Origin: Halobacteriales archaeon QH_10_67_13
Lineage (GTDB): Archaea; Halobacteriota; Halobacteria; Halobacteriales; Haloarculaceae
NCBI GenBank assembly: GCA_003021335.1
Contig: PXQL01000063.1
Coordinates: forward strand, 1 to 6,280
Length of the DNA stretch: 6,280 bases
Direction of reading: 5' to 3'
Part shown: piece after piece, positions 1-5,653 of the stretch
Layout of the letters: each line of letters starts with the position of its first letter
Numbering within the stretch: the first letter of the stretch is position 1
Program-made: the position numbers and the translations under genes
The notes under the pieces: model-generated
What the model was told of the DNA's origin: nothing
What the model saw: the letters and a program-made list of their open reading frames with translations, nothing else
Databases searched by the model: none

Positions 1-263
1 TGACCATCCACACCGCCGAGCACGCCCCGCCCGAGGACGTCGCCCGCCTCGAGGAGATCCTTTGGACGGCCGACAACACCGACGAGGAGGTCCTCGAGGC
101 CATCGAGATCATGCAGGGAGCCGGTGCCGTCGAGTACGCCCGCGAGCGGGCCCGCGAGCTGTCCGCGAGCGCCCGAGCGCACCTCGACGAACTCGAGCTG
201 GCCCCCGAGCCCGAGAGGCGACTCCGGGAGTTCTCGCGGTTCGTCATCGAGCGCGAGGCTTAG
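1..263 (+). CDS. Polyprenyl diphosphate synthase, C-terminal end (5' truncated)
   Basis: This is the last 86 complete codons of an all-alpha trans-isoprenyl diphosphate synthase, the type that condenses isopentenyl diphosphate with allylic diphosphates to supply the C20/C25 chains of archaeal membrane lipids. The visible part begins TIHTAEHAPPED and has the family's C-terminal pattern: a variable acidic linker, a helix reading TDEEVLEAIEIMQGAGAVEY, the continuation ARERARELSASA and a closing FSRFVIERE helix. The Asp-rich catalytic motifs lie upstream of the window and cannot be checked. The frame stays open to base 3, so the gene starts outside. Its TAG at 261-263 overlaps the stop of the convergent gene on the other strand. 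The family call is by recognition of the C-terminal pattern; chain-length specificity cannot be told. Confidence 0.85.
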   Translation, partial: TIHTAEHAPPEDVARLEEILWTADNTDEEVLEAIEIMQGAGAVEYARERARELSASARAHLDELELAPEPERRLREFSRFVIEREA

Positions 264-1027
264 AACGCGTCGAAACTCGCCTGCAGCGCCCGGCCGTCCT
301 CGGCGAGCAGCTCGTGGCCGACCAGCCCCCGGAGGTCGGTCGCGTACGTGCTGCCGGCGCGCTCGATCACGAGCAGCCGGCCTTTCGTTCCCCTGACGGA
401 TCCGGCCGCGACCGTCTCCGCGACCGGCGGCCGATCGATCTCCAGTCCGTAGTCGAACTCGTGGGTCTCGATCGGATCGAACTCGGCGAGCAGCTCCGTC
501 CAGGCGTCGTCGTCGACCGACCGACCGAAGCCGCGGCGCTTCGTCGAGAGTCGGACCCGGTCGGTGATCCCGTGCTCGGCCGCGATTTGTCCCTCGATCT
601 GGCGTGCGAGGCGGCCATTTCGGACCGTCCTGACGTGGGCGGCCCGATCGGCGCCCTGCTCGCGCAGCCGGGTCCGGAGCCGCCAGGAGCGCGTGACTCC
701 GACTTTGAACGTTTCCGGGGCGAACGCCGCCAGGTACACCGCGTGTTCCTCCCGGCAGGACGACAGCGGCAGCGCACACTCGCCGGTACACCGCGCGCAG
801 GGCCACCGGCTCGTGTGCGTCTCACAGTACGGCGCCGCCGGCTCGGGACAGCGACGGTGAGCCCCGTCGTCGGCGACCGTCCCCGCGCAGTGACGCTCGC
901 CCAGCCCGTAGGACAGCTCCGTTCCGGGCGACAGCTCGATCCACTCGACGAGTCCGCCGTCGCCGCGAGCCAGCCGTGCACAGGGCCGGTCGCCAACCGG
1001 CGCCGTCTCGTACCCGATAATCTGCAC
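260..1027 (-). CDS. DUF2797-like protein: Cys-rich zinc-binding half plus GIY-YIG-like half
   Basis: The 255-residue protein starts with GTG at 1027 as MQIIGYET, an opening I associate with DUF2797 proteins. Its function is unknown. Residues 47-91 carry a Cys/His cluster that looks like two zinc ribbons: C47, C60, C68 and H71, then C77-x2-C80-x3-C84 and C91. Residues 96-150 resemble a GIY-YIG nuclease fold: a strand AVYLAAF, a second strand FKVGVT, an Arg-rich helix RLRTRLREQGA, and a Glu (E145) in QIEGQI, the positions where GIY-YIG enzymes keep catalytic Arg and Glu. The last 80 residues form an acidic domain without a motif I know. A TATA-like box 26 nt upstream supports the GTG start and a leaderless transcript. 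The gene converges on the diphosphate synthase and diverges from the KaiC-like gene. The family call is fairly firm; nuclease or nucleic-acid binding activity is inference. Confidence 0.85.
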   Translation of the reverse strand: MQIIGYETAPVGDRPCARLARGDGGLVEWIELSPGTELSYGLGERHCAGTVADDGAHRRCPEPAAPYCETHTSRWPCARCTGECALPLSSCREEHAVYLAAFAPETFKVGVTRSWRLRTRLREQGADRAAHVRTVRNGRLARQIEGQIAAEHGITDRVRLSTKRRGFGRSVDDDAWTELLAEFDPIETHEFDYGLEIDRPPVAETVAAGSVRGTKGRLLVIERAGSTYATDLRGLVGHELLAEDGRALQASFDAF

Positions 1028-1049
1028 GTCTCCTGTTTAACCCGGGCAG

Positions 1050-1057
1050 ACATAGAC
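1050..1057 (-). promoter_or_regulatory. TATA-like box for the DUF2797-like gene
   Basis: Read on the minus strand the sequence is GTCTATGT, centred about 26 nt upstream of the GTG at 1027. This is the spacing of haloarchaeal leaderless promoters, whose box A lies about 26-27 nt before the first transcribed base. The match to the TTTAWA-type consensus is only fair. A GGAG at about 1030-1033 lies only 2 nt from the GTG, too close for a normal ribosome binding site. Confidence 0.4.
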
Positions 1058-1108
1058 GGTTCGGTCGCGTCGGGGCTCGGCGAAGAATCGCCCGGCTCGG
1101 TCGCCAGC

Positions 1109-1116
1109 GTTTACTT
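1109..1116 (+). promoter_or_regulatory. TATA-like box for the KaiC-family gene
   Basis: GTTTACTT is the most AT-rich stretch between the two divergent genes on this strand. Transcription would start near 1136-1140, giving a leader of about 30 nt that contains the ribosome binding site at 1157-1162. The spacing is reasonable but the motif is weak and there is no experimental support. Confidence 0.3.
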
Positions 1117-1156
1117 TCCGCCCGGCGTACCCGTAGATATGCGGTCTCATACCGCC

Positions 1157-1162
1157 GGGAGG
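1157..1162 (+). promoter_or_regulatory. Ribosome binding site that fixes the GTG start at 1171
   Basis: GGGAGG ends 8 nt before the GTG at 1171 and complements the GGAGG core of the archaeal anti-Shine-Dalgarno sequence. It is the only good site upstream of this gene and argues that translation begins at 1171, not at the TTG at 1341 where the long ATPase frame could formally begin. This is what makes the downstream change of frame significant. Confidence 0.6.
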
Positions 1163-1170
1163 CGTCGTCC

Positions 1171-2099
1171 GTGAGCGAGGACGACGAGGACTGGTTCGAG
1201 CGCGGGCTCAGGGAGCTCTCGGAGGACTCCGAGGACGCAGAGGAGTCCGACTCCCCGACGATCCGGACCCGTTCCGGGACGCCGGACCCGGGTCCGAAAG
1301 TGGCGGGGAGACGGATCCGTTCGCCGGCGGTGATCCGGACTTGTTCGACGACGAGGGTTTTGGCGGGCTCGGAGACGAGGCGTTCGACGAGGAACCCGAC
1401 TCGGATCTCCCGCGGATCGACCTCGGCATCGAGGGACTCGACGCGATGATCCAGGGCGGCGTTCCCGATCGTCACCTGCTTACGGTCATCGGCGGCGCTG
1501 GGACGGGAAAGACAACCTTCGGGCTCCAGTTTCTCGCCCACGGACTCGAATGCGGTGAAAAGTGCGTGTTCATCACCCTGGAGCAGAGCCGCCAGTCAAT
1601 CCTCGCAACCGCCGACGAGTGGGGCTGGGGATTCAGCGAGTACGACCGCGACGACAAGCTCGTGGTGCTCGATATCGACCCGATCGAGATGGCAAACAGC
1701 CTCGACAACATCCAGGCCGAGCTGCCCGCCCTAATCAAGGAGTTCGAGGCCGACCGGCTGGTGCTCGACTCGGTCTCCCTCTTGGAGATGATGTACGACA
1801 ACCAAGCCAAGCGCCGGACCGAGGTGCTCGATTTCACTCGAGCACTTAAACAGATCGGCGTCACGACCTTCGTCACCAGCGAGGCGAGCGAGTCCACGCC
1901 CTACGCCTCGCGCAACGGAATCATCGAGTACCTGACCGACGGGGTCTTCATTCTCCAGTACGTCCGCGGCGAGGGCCAGGAGACCCGACTGGCCGTCGAG
2001 ATCCAGAAAATCCGGAACACAAACCACTCTCGAGCACAGAAACCCTACGAGATCACGAGCGAGGGACTCTCCGTGTACGAACAGGCGAGCATCTTCTGA
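1171..2099 (+). CDS. KaiC/RAD55-family RecA-like ATPase with acidic N-terminal tail, interrupted by an apparent -1 frameshift
   Basis: This is a single-domain KaiC-type ATPase of the RecA superfamily. The GTG start gives VSEDDEDWFERGLRELSEDS, a typical haloarchaeal acidic N-terminus, but from about 1255 that frame turns into Arg/Ser-rich shadow and stops at 1449. From about 1257 the next frame takes over with DDPDPFRDAG, DPF-type repeats, then the ATPase domain. One extra C in the CCCC run at 1253-1256 would give one protein of about 309 residues. In that numbering Walker A is GGAGTGKTT at about 108-116, followed by ITLEQS with one Glu of the usual KaiC Glu pair, and Walker B RLVLDSVS. The C-terminus ends YEQASIF. 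The protein resembles the single-domain KaiC-like ATPases of haloarchaea (the cir group linked to light/dark expression and motility), but I cannot assign the ortholog. Without the frameshift, a 252-residue product from TTG at 1341 would keep the whole ATPase core. Confidence 0.85.
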
Positions 2100-2162
2100 G
2101 CCTGCAGCTTTCGACGCGGGTGGATCGTCGCCCGGCCGGGACCTCGGCGCGTCACGCAGCAG

Positions 2163-2169
2163 TTAAAAA
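2163..2169 (+). promoter_or_regulatory. TATA-like box in the gap before the Nudix-like gene
   Basis: TTAAAAA is the clearest AT tract in the 223-nt gap after the KaiC-family gene. It would start a transcript near 2190, leaving a leader of about 130 nt before the ATG at 2323, or it may drive an unannotated small RNA. No good reading frame starts just downstream of it. Confidence 0.35.
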
Positions 2170-2216
2170 GATCCGTCCCCTCCCCGCACCGTCGGACGTG
2201 TACTCCTGTACCTGAC

Positions 2217-2224
2217 TCATAATT
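2217..2224 (+). promoter_or_regulatory. Second TATA-like box before the Nudix-like gene
   Basis: TCATAATT lies about 100 nt before the ATG at 2323 and is followed by a short pyrimidine run, CTCTTTT. It could be an alternative box A giving a leader of about 75 nt, or the T run could mark the end of the KaiC-family transcript, since archaeal termination often occurs at T tracts. The sequence does not decide between these. Confidence 0.25.
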
Positions 2225-2322
2225 CTCTTTTGTCAGTCCGCCGTCGATTGGTTCGTTGTTCGCACGGTCCCGTCGTCGATCGGCGCCGTCGATCGAGATG
2301 CGGCCTGCGGATGTTTGCAACG

Positions 2323-2865
2323 ATGAGCACAGAGACACCCCACGGCGTCCCCATGTTCGAGGTCACGCCACTGACCGATCCCGAAACGCTCGCGGACCGA
2401 GCCGTCGATTTCGGCCGCGAAACAAACGACCTCCCAGCAGAAGTCGTCAAACGGGTCGCCGCGCTCGATGACATGGCCGCAGTCGCCGTCGAGTCCGACG
2501 GGAAGCTCCTGTTGCGCCGGCTGACGGAGACCTGTTCCTGGAAGTTCCCCGTTGTAACCGTCGGCGACGGCGAGGACTACGTCGCGGCGCTTCGCGAGCA
2601 GGTTCGGGCGGCCGTCGGCCCGATCGAACTCGAGCGAGTCGTCACCGTTCGGGAGATTACCGTTCGGTCCGATGAGAGCGATCGGACGGCTTCGCGGACG
2701 TTCGTTACTTTCACCGGTCGCCTCAACGCGGGAACCGAGCCGGTGGAACTGCCCGTCCCGGAAGACGGCGCACACGAGGTCGGCTGGTTCGCCGAGCTCC
2801 CCGACGAGGCCGACGAACTCCCCGGAACGGCCGCCTTTTTCGACGGGCTCACCGGACGACGGTAA
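2323..2865 (+). CDS. Nudix-fold protein with degenerate Nudix box
   Basis: The 180-residue protein reads like a Nudix hydrolase domain: a first strand AAVAVESDGKLLLRR (about 52-66), the usual W-x-x-P turn as SWKFPV (72-77), the Nudix loop-helix at 80-99, then strands VTVREITV and RTFVTFTGRL, and the late HEVGWFAELPD segment common to Nudix proteins. The Nudix box keeps E84 and G99, but the metal-binding REUxEE core reads EQVRAA at 92-97, so ordinary Mg-dependent pyrophosphohydrolysis is unlikely. It may be a binding or regulatory protein. I chose ATG 2323 (MSTETPHG) because the 93 nt of open frame before it are Arg-rich and look non-coding; ATG 2311 and ATG 2353 are alternatives and none has a clear ribosome binding site. 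Its 3' end overlaps the convergent uspA-type gene by 17 nt. Fold is fairly sure; substrate unknown. Confidence 0.8.
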   Translation: MSTETPHGVPMFEVTPLTDPETLADRAVDFGRETNDLPAEVVKRVAALDDMAAVAVESDGKLLLRRLTETCSWKFPVVTVGDGEDYVAALREQVRAAVGPIELERVVTVREITVRSDESDRTASRTFVTFTGRLNAGTEPVELPVPEDGAHEVGWFAELPDEADELPGTAAFFDGLTGRR

Positions 2866-3277
2866 CCGGGACGGAAGCGCGCCGCATCACCGACTCGGCG
2901 ACGCTCCCGAGCAGCACCCGCGAGACGCCCTTGCGGCCGTGACTGCCCATGACGATGTGATCGATGTCGGCGCCGTCGGCGTACTCGACGATGGTCCGGG
3001 TCGGCTGGCCCACCTCCACCTCGGTGTCGGTGTTGGCGTCAACGGTTGCCCCGATCGTCTCGAAGATCCGCTCGGCGTGCTCGACGGTCTCTTCGTACCA
3101 GCCCTCGGGGAATGTCGGGATCGCCGCCTCCGCGCCGAACCCGACCTCTGTCGGGTTGACCACGTGGAGCAACACGAGCGTCCCGCCGGGAAACAGCTCC
3201 GCCGCCAGATCCGCCGCGCGCTGGGCGTGGTCGGAGTCGTCGACCGGCACCAGCACTCGGGTGCCGTCGGTGCTCAT
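2849..3277 (-). CDS. Universal stress protein, UspA family (ATP-binding type)
   Basis: This is a complete 142-residue single-domain Usp protein, the usual length. It starts MSTDGTRVLVPVDDSDHAQR, with the first strand and the Asp pair (D13, D14) that contacts adenine in ATP-binding members. Near the end it has the G-x2-G-x9-G-S phosphate/ribose loop, GSHGRKGVSRVLLGS at residues 111-125, then the closing strand ASVPVTVVR. These residues place it with ATP-binding, dimeric cytoplasmic Usp proteins. The role in archaea is generally stress-related and not defined further here. It lies 81 nt downstream of the HerA-like gene on the same strand and could be read from that transcript. I see no ribosome binding site, and only a poor TATA match (CTCAAG, minus strand) about 26 nt upstream. 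Haloarchaea carry many paralogs, so no symbol is given. Confidence 0.95.
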   Translation of the reverse strand: MSTDGTRVLVPVDDSDHAQRAADLAAELFPGGTLVLLHVVNPTEVGFGAEAAIPTFPEGWYEETVEHAERIFETIGATVDANTDTEVEVGQPTRTIVEYADGADIDHIVMGSHGRKGVSRVLLGSVAESVMRRASVPVTVVR

Positions 3278-3358
3278 ACCGGCGGTTGCCCGCCCCGGCG
3301 CTTGAGTGTTCGGGCGGGGGACTCCTCAGGAGGGTGTAGCGGTGAGCTTCTCGGGTCG
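3278..3358. other. 81-nt gap between the HerA-like and UspA genes
   Basis: No gene fits here. A small inverted repeat CTCC-TCA-GGAG at 3322-3332 could form only a 4-bp stem and lacks a following T tract on the minus strand, so a terminator after the HerA-like gene is not convincing. No strong TATA box for UspA is visible, which leaves read-through from the HerA-like gene possible. Confidence 0.4.
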
Positions 3359-5155
3359 TCAGCTCCGGCCGTGGCGGGTGAGACAGCGTTCGAGGCCGAT
3401 CAGCTCGACGGGTTCGGAGTTATCCGGTGAGTGAACGACCATCTGGCCTTTCTCCATGTAGGGGATCTTCGACTCGAGATTCGCCGGGACGTTGACCGCC
3501 GAGATGGCGTCCTCGTCGCCCAGGTTTAGCACGACGGTCGTGTTGATCTGTTTCGAGACCGGATCGGCGATGTCCTGGGGATCCTGGGTGATCAAAAAGA
3601 GCCCGAGGCGCTCCTTGCGCCCCTGTTTGGCGGCCTCGGTGAACTTCCCGATGACCCGTCTCGCCTGGACGCTGTCGGCGTCGGTGAGGAAGTTGTGTGC
3701 CTCGTCCATCCCGACGATCAGCGGCGTCTCCTTGATCCGCTCGTGGTCGGGATCGTTCGAGAGTTTCTGATCGACCAGAAGCGAGGCTAACGCGAGCACC
3801 ACCGTCTCTGCGTGGCGGCGCCGACCGATGTGGTAGGTCGGCACGACCGAGAGCCCGCCGGGACGGACGAACTGCGCGATCCGGTCGGTGATCGGCGGGG
3901 CGTCTTGATCGAAGACCGACCCGAACCCGCGGACGCGGCGCTTGACCGCGTCGAAGGTGGCCTCGTGGACGGCACCGGACTCGTGGAGTTCCTCCCGCAG
4001 GGCCGGATCGTCCAGGAAAGATCGGAAGGCGTCGTAGCCGCTGCCCGACTCGCGCCGGAACCGCCGGAGGAGGACGTTTACCAGGGCGTTGTACTGGTTA
4101 TCGTTGAGCCCGCTGCCGGCGATCAGCCACGGGTTCGTGTGGACCATCTCGAAGGGGATGGTAAATGGCACCTGCTCGGCGTCGTGGTGGCTGGCCGCGT
4201 AACTGGCCGAGCCGACCTTCGGGACGAAGGCCAGCGTGTCCTCGTGGCCGCCGTGGGCGACTCCCTCGCGGTCGAACTCGCGGGCGCGGTCGGGGCCGTA
4301 CTCGCCGTCGTCGTGCATCTGTGCGTACTCGTCTTGGGGGTCGAACTGTACGGCCGCCGGCCGGAGCGACCGGTTACCGCCGGTCTCGACGCGGTAGGAT
4401 CGCTCGGGCGCGAGATACTGTCGGAGGATGTTTTTCGCGAGGTGGGTCTTCCCGGAGCCGGTCCCGCCGGCGATCAGCGTGTGGCGGAACACGAGCGGAT
4501 CGCCGCCGTCGTAGTCGTCGTTGAGCCGGTAGTCAATCGTCGGCGGCTCCGCCGCGGTCCGGACCGCCTCGCCGCCGACCGCGAGCCGACCCAGGAACAC
4601 CCCATCCGCAGGGATCTTCAGTCCCGTCTTGATCTCGGCTTTCTGTTCGGCCCGGCTGACGACGGTCTCGGGTTTCGGTACGCGGTCGGTCATGCGGCGT
4701 CTGAGCTCGCTGTCGTCCTCGTACAGCACCGCGACCGGTTCGAGCGTCGCGAGCAGCTTGAAATCCTGCTCGTCGATCCCCTCAGAGCGCATCGCCCGGC
4801 GGGCGTGGATCTCGGTCGCGTCGTCGGCGCGGTACTCCTGGCTGTACTCGAGGCCGGTTATCCGGCAGAACAGCCGCTCGCCGTCGGGATAGGGGGCAAT
4901 CAGGTAGCTCCCGATCCGGACCCGGCTGCGGCCGTCGACGGTGACGTAGGCCCGGATCCGGGTATCCTCGCTGTCCTCGCTCACCCGCAGCCCCGAGGCG
5001 GCCGACAGCACGCCGATGCCGGTATCTCGGCCGGTCGGCGTCGCGTCGAATGACTCCAGCCGGTCGCCGTCGGGCCCACCGCCGGGTGTCGCGGACTCGT
5101 CGTCCTCGTCGTTGGACCCGCCGCCGAACTCGGTGAAGTCTTCGAGATTGGACAT
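3359..5155 (-). CDS. HerA-like DNA translocase/helicase (HAS-barrel plus FtsK/HerA ATPase)
   Basis: The 598-residue protein opens with about 45 acidic, Gly-rich, probably disordered residues. A HAS-barrel domain follows (about 46-145, with RIGSYLIAPYPDGERLFCRI). The HerA/FtsK-type ATPase has Walker A GGTGSGKT at 230-237, a long central part with FDPQDEY at 271-277, Walker B LIVGMDEAHNF at 479-489 (D484, E485) and a sensor strand LFLITQDPQDIADPVSKQINTT at 519-540, with a Gln after the strand as in HerA. HerA forms hexameric rings that pump double-stranded DNA and in archaea usually work with the NurA nuclease, and with Mre11-Rad50 in end resection. No nurA is in this window, so a partner must lie elsewhere or this is a HerA paralog with another job. 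ATG 5155 is the only sensible start, with a TATA-like box 26 nt upstream and no ribosome binding site. Confidence 0.93.
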   Translation of the reverse strand: MSNLEDFTEFGGGSNDEDDESATPGGGPDGDRLESFDATPTGRDTGIGVLSAASGLRVSEDSEDTRIRAYVTVDGRSRVRIGSYLIAPYPDGERLFCRITGLEYSQEYRADDATEIHARRAMRSEGIDEQDFKLLATLEPVAVLYEDDSELRRRMTDRVPKPETVVSRAEQKAEIKTGLKIPADGVFLGRLAVGGEAVRTAAEPPTIDYRLNDDYDGGDPLVFRHTLIAGGTGSGKTHLAKNILRQYLAPERSYRVETGGNRSLRPAAVQFDPQDEYAQMHDDGEYGPDRAREFDREGVAHGGHEDTLAFVPKVGSASYAASHHDAEQVPFTIPFEMVHTNPWLIAGSGLNDNQYNALVNVLLRRFRRESGSGYDAFRSFLDDPALREELHESGAVHEATFDAVKRRVRGFGSVFDQDAPPITDRIAQFVRPGGLSVVPTYHIGRRRHAETVVLALASLLVDQKLSNDPDHERIKETPLIVGMDEAHNFLTDADSVQARRVIGKFTEAAKQGRKERLGLFLITQDPQDIADPVSKQINTTVVLNLGDEDAISAVNVPANLESKIPYMEKGQMVVHSPDNSEPVELIGLERCLTRHGRS

Positions 5156-5177
5156 GGCGGTACCAATGAGGCGGTCA

Positions 5178-5185
5178 CACTAACC
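5178..5185 (-). promoter_or_regulatory. TATA-like box for the HerA-like gene
   Basis: On the minus strand the sequence is GGTTAGTG, centred about 26 nt upstream of the ATG at 5155. The spacing fits a leaderless haloarchaeal transcript. The match to consensus is moderate. It lies only about 20 nt from the box of the divergent gene. Confidence 0.35.
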
Positions 5186-5197
5186 CGTTTGGGGTGG

Positions 5198-5206
5198 GCT
5201 TATGCC
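5198..5206 (+). promoter_or_regulatory. TATA-like box for the small hypothetical gene
   Basis: GGCTTATGC contains CTTATG centred about 27 nt before the ATG at 5229, the expected distance for a leaderless start. The in-frame ATG at 5202 lies inside this box, so it is unlikely to be the translation start. Confidence 0.45.
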
Positions 5207-5228
5207 TGCCGGGACCGTACCAGAGTGT

Positions 5229-5585
5229 ATGATACTTGTCTGCGGCAGCGCCGGCGGCACGGCTCTGACCGGCACGATCTACGAGCCCGACGAGGAGCCG
5301 CCGACGTTCAACGGATCGCCGGACGACGGTGCCGCGTACACCTGGATCTGTGACGAGTTCTACGAGGTCGAGACCGGCGGTCAGCGCCAGCGGATCGACG
5401 ACCGCGAGCTCCGGATCGCCTTCGAGTCGCCGCTCCCGCGGGGGTTCGAGCGCAGGAAAGCCGCGCTCGTAGCGGCCGAGCGCCACCTCCGGACCCAGTT
5501 CGCCCGCCTGGGCGTCGACCCCGATCGCGTGGCGATCGAGACCGAGCCCACGGGCGTGCCCGACGAGGCCAAAATAGATCGGTAG
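5229..5585 (+). CDS. Small acidic hypothetical protein, probably conserved in haloarchaea
   Basis: The 118-residue protein starts MILVCGSAGGTALTGTIYEP. I recognise the general look of a short haloarchaeal hypothetical family but cannot give it a function. It has no signal peptide and no membrane segment. The first half is beta-rich, with an aromatic and acidic patch AYTWICDEFYEVE at 36-48. A basic, helix-forming stretch follows (PRGFERRKAALVAAERHLRTQFARLGV, about 70-96), which could pack or bind a partner. Two cysteines (C5, C41) are too few for a zinc site alone. I place the start at ATG 5229 instead of the in-frame ATG at 5202, because the upstream ATG falls in the likely TATA box and the extra residues (MPAGTVPEC) look unconserved. 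The gene diverges from the HerA-like gene across 73 nt, which hints at, but does not show, shared regulation. Confidence 0.8.
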   Translation: MILVCGSAGGTALTGTIYEPDEEPPTFNGSPDDGAAYTWICDEFYEVETGGQRQRIDDRELRIAFESPLPRGFERRKAALVAAERHLRTQFARLGVDPDRVAIETEPTGVPDEAKIDR

Positions 5586-5590
5586 GCGAG

Positions 5591-5610
5591 CGGCCGGCGT
5601 ATGCCGGCCG
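5591..5610 (+). terminator. Perfect 8-bp GC hairpin just after a stop codon
   Basis: CGGCCGGC, a 4-nt loop GTAT and GCCGGCCG form a perfect, all-GC stem 5 nt after the TAG of the small hypothetical gene. It sits where a terminator or 3'-end processing or stability hairpin would be expected. There is no T run after it (ATCGTCCCCC follows), so it is not a classical intrinsic terminator. Confidence 0.45.
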
Positions 5611-5622
5611 ATCGTCCCCCGA

Positions 5623-5630
5623 GACTAATG
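5623..5630 (+). promoter_or_regulatory. TATA-like box for the sugar-kinase-like gene
   Basis: GACTAATG is centred about 27 nt before the ATG at 5654, again matching the leaderless promoter spacing. With the hairpin upstream it suggests that the kinase-like gene has its own transcription start and is not simply co-transcribed with the small gene. Confidence 0.4.
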
Positions 5631-5653
5631 TGATCGGCCTCGAACTGTCGATC

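Noticed and set aside
62..1174. 370-codon open frame on the plus strand across the DUF2797-like gene
   Set aside because: It is Arg/Pro/Gly-rich, lacks the acidic bias of haloarchaeal proteins, starts inside the synthase gene and mirrors the codons of the recognisable minus-strand gene. It is a shadow of high GC content.
822..1541. 239-codon minus-strand frame spanning the DUF2797/KaiC intergenic region
   Set aside because: Ser/Arg-rich antisense sequence across two genes in other frames and their promoters; no sign of selection as protein.
2131..2140. CCCGGCCGGG palindrome downstream of the KaiC-family gene
   Set aside because: It has no loop of useful size and no T run; such palindromes are frequent at this GC content.
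2045..2338. 97-codon minus-strand frame in the gap before the Nudix-like gene
   Set aside because: No good start context and no acidic bias; the composition looks random, so I do not call a gene.
3322..3332. CTCC-TCA-GGAG inverted repeat after the HerA-like gene
   Set aside because: The stem is at most 4 bp with no T tract; chance level in GC-rich DNA.
3812..5053. 413-codon open frame on the plus strand opposite the HerA-like gene
   Set aside because: No domain or motif is recognisable. The opposite strand has clear Walker A, Walker B and HAS-barrel features. Long antisense open frames are common in such GC-rich genes.
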